Source: Proteromonas lacertae
Lineage: Eukaryota > Sar > Bigyra > Opalinata > Proteromonadidae
DNA length: 64,000 nt
Assembly (NCBI GenBank): GCA_002245135.1
Contig: NGBS01000884.1
Span: 1-64,000, forward strand
Direction of reading: 5' to 3'
Numbering within the stretch: position 1 is the first letter of the stretch; every line of letters starts with the position of its first letter. The notes beneath the pieces are model-generated. The model had not been told where the DNA came from. It did not search any database and saw only the letters and a program-made list of their open reading frames with translations. Positions 58,983-64,000 of this stretch are shown here, in pieces. Position numbers and translations under genes: made by a program.

Positions 58983-60662
58983 TTATTGGATTGAGAATTG
59001 TTCTGATTTCTCTATAACTAAATCCTTTTCAACCTTCAATTGTCCATTTTCTATTTTCACATATACTAAATGATTTTCAAGATTATTTCCTTTATAAACA
59101 TCCATATCAAATCTATAATCATCAAAATCACCACATTCTCTTTCTATTTTATTCAACTATTCAAATAATATAAAATAAATAAATAATTCATTATTAATAT
59201 ACTAATACTTTACTAATTCTCATACAATCAAGACATTCATTACTTTTATCCATTTCAATTACAACTTCATCAACAAATCGAGTGAAATATTTATTTATAT
59301 AATTTACATTAACATATTCATCTTCAATACAATCCTATTAATAGAATAAATAATATATTATATTATATTTATACTTCAATAATATCATGATCATCAATAC
59401 TTATAGTATCATTATGATTGTGAGTAACAAACGAATGTTTTTCAATCTTATCATATATATTTAAAAATAAAATATATCTATCTTCATTAGCTTTAGCTGT
59501 ATTATGTTCAATTGAATCTATTGAATGAAGTGTATAGGCAAAAGGCCAATTAATTTGATTATTTGTATATTCTATTAAATGTAAGATTATTGGATGATGT
59601 TGTATATCTTGATCTTCAACAGTAATCCAAATATCTTCATTTGATTGAATATTATAGTTTTCTATTGGCTCTACTTCTGTTATTGAATCTAATTCATCAT
59701 TTTCTTCTATTTCATTTTCGTTTTCATTTTCAATACATTTTGGAAATGATTTATCTTCATTTACTATAATGATGAATAAATTATAAAAAGTATATACAAA
59801 AATCAAAGAGATTTAATTCTATTTCAAAATGATTATCAATGAAATCCAATATGGCTTTTTGCTATATAATAAAATCAATCAATAAATATACAGTAGAATT
59901 ATCTTCTTTCATTACATCAATAATTACATGATAATGATTATCAGGGAAATGGGAATATTCGCCTTCCAATATGTTTAACAATTTCAATGGTTTTTCATAG
60001 TTTTCATGTTTACTTACTCTTTCTAACAATCTTTCAACCTTTTCTTGTATTTGCAAAGTCTCTATTTCATCAAGATTCATCCAATTTCTTCTTCCAGGTT
60101 GTTGTTGTTGTAGATATCTTTGTTTCTTTATATAAAAATCTTCTTCTTGAGTGTAATTATAATGTAATTCAGCACAGTATATGGTATTAAATGAACACTT
60201 TTCGATTCCTAATAAAAATGCATGATATCTTCCTGTAACTTGCTGTTTTGGTAATGTAAATTCAGTATGAAGCTATATAAATTATTATTATAAAATAAAT
60301 ATAAATACAACAAAATTATCTTTGTTTCTGAATGATTTCTTGATTGGACCTGATTTAACTAAAACAGGCTTCCAGATATTATCTTCAAATAAATGCATAG
60401 TCCACAAACCATGTTTCACTAATATTAGCTAAATAGTGTTGTACCTTTGTGTTTTAGTTCACCTTCAATAGCAATAGATGCTAAAGCATCTGGATATATT
60501 TCTTTACCATCTATTACTTCTAAATAAGCGTTTGAAATATCGAGATAAGGATCATGAACCTAGATAGTGAATCTAAGTCATTATACATGATCACACAAGT
60601 TCCATTGATAGTTTTCTGATACAGTTAAGCAAAATAATATGAGTATATAAAGGAATTTCATT
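58983..60662 (-). CDS. Secreted protein with ML-like lipid-recognition domain
   Basis: Eight exons on minus (introns 60560-60596, 60419-60444, 60273-60308, 59862-59891, 59764-59797, 59335-59374, 59157-59208) encode 474 residues. A signal peptide (MKFLYILILFCLTVS) precedes a beta-rich region resembling the MD-2-related lipid-recognition fold: DPYLDISNAYLEVIDG, SIAIEGELKHKV and FTLPKQQVTGRYHAFLLG. Cysteines are few compared with classical ML proteins, so this is a tentative match. The C-terminal 300 residues are acidic and helical (QIQEKVERLLERV; NENENEIEENDE), with no family I recognise. No anchor or KDEL is seen. The lipid-binding role is inferred only from the N-terminal half. Confidence 0.65.
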
Positions 60663-60801
60663 TTCTAGAGAGAAGATTGAAAAAGTCGTGTTTAATAATA
60701 ATCACTTATATTTTTCTACATATTAAAAAGGATCCCTATCAATAAAATAAACAAGCCAAAATTTTATAAAGTGTTACATAAAAATGATAATTTAATTGCT
60801 T

Positions 60802-61390
60802 TTATACCTCTTTCAATCTGTAAACAGATTTCTCTAACTTTGAATACAAATGTCTAATCGTTTTATCAGAGGCTTGAAGGTATATTGATCCACCTGGCAG
60901 AAATATACACACAATTGTTAGGAAATGTATTGTTAAAGGAGTATGTGTTAGTGTCATTATGAGATCATAAATAATTGGCAAAAATGACATGATATACACC
61001 GATATATGTGGGATAAATATACACAAAGCCTACATTATTAATTTAAATGTCATACAGCCATAAAAGCACTTACACATGCTACCCATCCACTGAATGACGT
61101 ATTATAATTAGCATCACCATATGTTGTGAATGTTATTATTTCATTTAGCTTTGAATTCCTTTTCAATACACCATACCCTATTAATAACGATAAAAAGATC
61201 ATTAACAATCCAATAACACGCTATAATAAATCATAATTTTATTCTATACTCTTATCCAAGCATGTTGTTCTTCAATTTCCTTTCTAAAAAGATCAACTAC
61301 TTGAATTTCGTCTACAGATGCAATATAATTAATAAAAATACCTTCTTCATTGATTACTTCTTGCTGTAATACTTTTGAAATTCTTTTCAT
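60802..61390 (-). CDS. Small multi-pass membrane protein
   Basis: Three exons on minus (introns 61221-61249, 61030-61073) encode 171 residues. A charged N-terminal helix (IQVVDLFRKEIEEQHAWI) is followed by a membrane helix (VIGLLMIFLSLLIGYGVL), a short loop, then two or three more (ACALCIFIPHISVYI, MSFLPIIYDLIM, FLTIVCIFLPGGSIYL). The C-terminus is basic and cytosolic-looking. I recognise no family. Its start lies 39 bp from the TAF7 start on the other strand, right beside a CTCAAGCTTTTT word. Confidence 0.7.
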
Positions 61391-61429
61391 CTCAAGCTTT
61401 TTCAATCAAACCTATAGAAATTAAACCAT
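61391..61429. promoter_or_regulatory. 39-bp divergent promoter, membrane protein / TAF7
   Basis: Only 39 bases separate two divergent start codons. They begin CTCAAGCTTTTTCAATC (61391-61407), containing the recurring GCTTG/CAAGC word. Either the two genes share a core promoter or transcription starts overlap the coding starts. Confidence 0.5.
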
Positions 61430-62061
61430 ATGTCCTCAACAGATAAATTTGAAGAAGAAAATTTAATAATAAAATTGCCTGATGATGTAGCTTCCCAAGT
61501 ATTTAATAGCAATATTAATGTTTAGTTTGATTCTGGTAGTATGGGAAGTATTACTGTGTTTGATTCTGATGATCCTAATGGGAAATACAAAAGAATAAGA
61601 ATAGGCAGTAATATATTTGATGCAAGAATATATGACTTACCAAGAAGTGTTGAAGGTTATAAAACATTAGATAGGAAAGGTTATTATAAATGCTCTGATG
61701 TACAACAGATATTAGGTATACTGTTATTCATAAATCAAAATATAGTTGTTGCTCACAACAAAAACGAACTTCCACTTGACGATGTATATCCAGATGGTTT
61801 AACTAGTCCTTTGAAAGTATTTATATTTATATAATCTACATAATAATATAGGATATATCAAAAAGAACTCAAAAACCTCAATATCCTGAGAATATAGCTG
61901 AATATGAGAAAGAAATTAAACCAAACAAATCAAAAAGAGATAAGGAAAGTTCATTTAGACATAATGTCAATAATAAAATACTATTTAAAGATACAACTGG
62001 TTTGCCAGAGCTTAGTAATGCAACAACAAAGAAAATATATCCAGCAAGTTATTTTCAGTAG
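61430..62061 (+). CDS. TAF7: TFIID subunit TAF7 (TAFII55 N-terminal domain)
   Basis: Three exons (introns 61499-61525, 61817-61851) encode 189 residues. NLIIKLPDDVASQF opens the TAFII55 domain, as LRLP.. does in human TAF7; FDARIYDLPRSVEGYKTLD and GYYKCSDVQQILGI match the central conserved part (LVDLP..ES.KT.D...YK..DI.Q.L). YPDGLTSPLK corresponds to the GLTPPL element. TAF7 binds TAF1 inside TFIID and restrains its activity before transcription starts. The protein is shorter than animal TAF7, lacking the C-terminal acidic region; it ends PASYFQ at TAG 62059-62061. Confidence 0.87.
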
Positions 62062-62664
62062 TTTACATTTATATTTGATGTTATTTGTTAGAGAATGTTT
62101 TGTTTTTGAATATTTAAAAATTTGGTTATTGAAAAAATATTTGAAAAAGCTTGAGAAAAATACAAAAATGTCAAAATGAGAGTAATGCTTGAGGTTTACT
62201 AAAGCATGTACATAATAAATAATTCAAATATATAGGAATATTTTTAAAAATAGTAAATGAAATATAAACACAATATATATATACTATTTGTGTAAGATTA
62301 GGTATATGAATAAAATATATGGAATATAGAAATGCAATGGCAGTTTTAGAAGAAGTCTGAAAGAAAGCTTAGAAATTAGACAATAGTTTGTGTTTATATA
62401 TATAATAGAGTTGATATAAATGATTATAATATTTGTAATATGTGGATGAATCATTTCGAATCTAAGTAATGGAGTAATAAATTACAATGAAATCCAGAAT
62501 TAGGGTATTCCAAACTATCAACAAAGCTAATATTCGATGATAATGACGTTACATATTTCTAAAACCACTTCATCAATACCTAATGTTTGATCTACTGTAA
62601 AAATGATAAAAAAGCTTGTAACAATCAAACATATTTTTAGTTAAACTTTCAATAAACTCGAAGA
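62062..62664. other. Intergenic, with repeated GCTTG words
   Basis: AT-rich spacer without exon-like frames. GAAAAAGCTTGAG (62143-62155) and AAAAAGCTTGTAAC (62609-62622) are two further copies of the presumed promoter word, the second about 45 bases before the next start. Confidence 0.45.
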
Positions 62665-64000
62665 ATGATTTATAGTTTTATATTTATTTCTTTTATTTGT
62701 ACGTTATATTATCTTTATTTTATTATAGGCATGTGCACTTGCGACAAACACTTGTCAAGTGTAATATTACCAGAAAATAGTAAATGGGAGTATTCACAAT
62801 TCCCAAAAACTAACAATTCGTGGAGTAATGTAGTATATGGGTGGAGATCATATACTCCATCTTCGTTTCCAAACAAAACAACAATTACCACATATTGCCG
62901 AAAGAAATTCGCACTTCCAGATATAGCTGTTACAAATTCACCCATATTGAAGATAAAATACACTGATGGTTTGATAGTGTTTATAAATGGAATAGAAATA
63001 TTTCGAAAGAACATGCCATTAGGAGATATAACCTCAGAAACAATAGCAACTAAATCATTTGATAGACTTATTCAATCAACAATTTCAATTCCTCAATCAA
63101 TAATTAATAGTGTTGATAATTATATAGGAATAGAAATACATAAAAGTGAATCAAGTCCATCCAATCAAATCGATGAATTTTCAGCCACAATCGAAACAAG
63201 TAATAGAATATTACAAACAATAACAATAGCTGATAATGTCGATGTTAGTGTAAAATCAGACTCTGGTAATGAACCAATTGAAATACCATTTCCTTTATCA
63301 AACATGTTTTCAATTGATGATGGATATTGTCAAATTAATTTAAGTCCAAATGAAGAGAATAAGTGGTTTCCGATGAATTTTTATTTGAAATTAAAGAATA
63401 ATTTAGCTAAATATGTAAATGAATTTAGGATCAGTGGATGTTCAGACAATGCAAATACTCATCCAAAGAATATAAAGATATATGGTTCAGTTGATAGTGA
63501 AAATGTTGAATGGATATTACTGTATGAGAATGCTGATTTAGGATTGAAAACAACAGGTTGTAATGATATTAAAACATTTTCTTTAAACAGAATTGACAAA
63601 TCATTTGAATTATTTAGATTAGAGATAATTGAAACTAATGGATATTCAATTAACTCAGGGCAATATATCCAAATCAAATTATTTGCATTAGATGAAGAGC
63701 CACTTTATATATGCGAAGCAAGTGATGGATATCCTTCAACCAATATTGGTGTTAGTTCAATTATATATTGTGGAAGTGGATATAAAGAAAGAAAATGTGG
63801 AGAAAATGGAATATGGGAAAATGAAATAGATCATGAATGTAATAATGAATTTATTAATAATGTATGGCAATACAGTGATTCTACTCCATCATCTGTTAAT
63901 TGGAATAACGAATATAAAGAAGGAGAAAGTGGTTGGATAAAGAAATCTTCGCCATTTCCTGATTTTATATCCCTTAGTAGATATTATCGAAATTATTTCA
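62665..64000 (+). CDS. Secreted modular galactose-binding/discoidin-like protein (partial, runs off the window)
   Basis: An open frame runs from ATG 62665 to the window end without a stop. A signal peptide (MIYSFIFISFIC) is followed by a jelly-roll module with WEYSQFPKTNNSW and DGLIVFINGIEIFRKNMPLG, a pattern common in galactose-binding domains attached to secreted enzymes and adhesins. Next comes an F5/8-type (discoidin) domain (NEFRISGCSDNANTHPKNIK, LFRLEIIETNGYSINSGQYI), a short sushi-like Cys module (YCGSGYKERKCGENGIW), and the start of a second jelly-roll unit (VWQYSDSTPSSVNW). A 30-nt GTAC...ATAG stretch at 62700-62729 may be an intron inside the signal peptide; either way the frame is kept. 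It is probably a large surface or secreted glycan-binding protein. Confidence 0.78.
   Translation, partial: MIYSFIFISFICTLYYLYFIIGMCTCDKHLSSVILPENSKWEYSQFPKTNNSWSNVVYGWRSYTPSSFPNKTTITTYCRKKFALPDIAVTNSPILKIKYTDGLIVFINGIEIFRKNMPLGDITSETIATKSFDRLIQSTISIPQSIINSVDNYIGIEIHKSESSPSNQIDEFSATIETSNRILQTITIADNVDVSVKSDSGNEPIEIPFPLSNMFSIDDGYCQINLSPNEENKWFPMNFYLKLKNNLAKYVNEFRISGCSDNANTHPKNIKIYGSVDSENVEWILLYENADLGLKTTGCNDIKTFSLNRIDKSFELFRLEIIETNGYSINSGQYIQIKLFALDEEPLYICEASDGYPSTNIGVSSIIYCGSGYKERKCGENGIWENEIDHECNNEFINNVWQYSDSTPSSVNWNNEYKEGESGWIKKSSPFPDFISLSRYYRNYF

Noticed and set aside
1-64000. Ciliate-type genetic code with TAA/TAG as Gln
   Set aside because: Conserved domains contain no in-frame TAA or TAG, and these codons end genes at the expected places.

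Overview
This is a nuclear eukaryotic window, very AT-rich (roughly a quarter G+C by eye) and densely packed. I modelled about 27 protein-coding genes and about 92 introns by hand. Nearly all introns are tiny (25 to 60 bases), open with GTAT and close with TAG. Reading frames often run straight through them, so single-frame ORFs understate the genes. All proteins use the standard code: Trp is always TGG, and TAA or TAG end every modelled gene. Poly-Gln, poly-Asn and Ser-rich stretches are common. The gene set (Hsp70, P4 flippase, four-domain cation channel, GPR180/TMEM145-type receptor, TFIID TAF7, 20S proteasome, nucleostemin GTPase, 14-3-3) shows a protist or early-branching unicellular eukaryote. 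I cannot place it further from sequence alone.

Layout. 1-6120: an LRR protein tail, a CYP33-type RRM protein, a RING/TRAF-finger protein (minus), a coiled-coil exon, and a 938-residue fusion of SHAQKYF-Myb, ankyrin, class II HDAC and PHD domains. 6236-16053: four tandem members of an unrecognised protein family, interrupted between members 3 and 4 by gene-poor DNA, a decayed coding fragment and a 68-bp minisatellite with an alternating two-unit pattern. 16208-20706: a large acidic coiled-coil/IQ protein. 20940-26612: two tandem Hsp70-like genes, each with two nucleotide-binding domains in one chain, the first domain degenerate. 27163-34778: a P4-ATPase (minus) and an LRR protein with a long disordered tail. 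34892-43693 is mostly minus strand: a GPR180-like membrane protein, proteasome alpha 3 (PSMA4), and a four-domain voltage-gated-type channel, with a small Gln-rich protein on plus.

43831-62061 is a compact housekeeping stretch: nucleostemin-type GTPase, Ulp1/SENP protease, EGF-like secreted protein, 14-3-3, SDR, a TDP1 with ubiquitin-binding modules, LSD1-type zinc-finger protein, glyoxalase-II-like hydrolase, ZFC3H1-like protein, ML-domain secreted protein, small membrane protein and TAF7. The window ends inside a secreted modular galactose-binding/discoidin-like protein (62665 onward).

Many gene pairs are divergent and very close (39 bp for the membrane protein and TAF7). A recurring GCTTG/CAAGC word and a T-run followed by GAAT sit just upstream of many start codons and look like promoter elements. 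No rRNA, tRNA, CRISPR array or transposon was recognised. The most unusual items are the two-NBD Hsp70s, the Myb-ankyrin-HDAC-PHD fusion with an altered active-site His pair, the NZF-UBA-TDP1 fusion, and the four-member tandem family.
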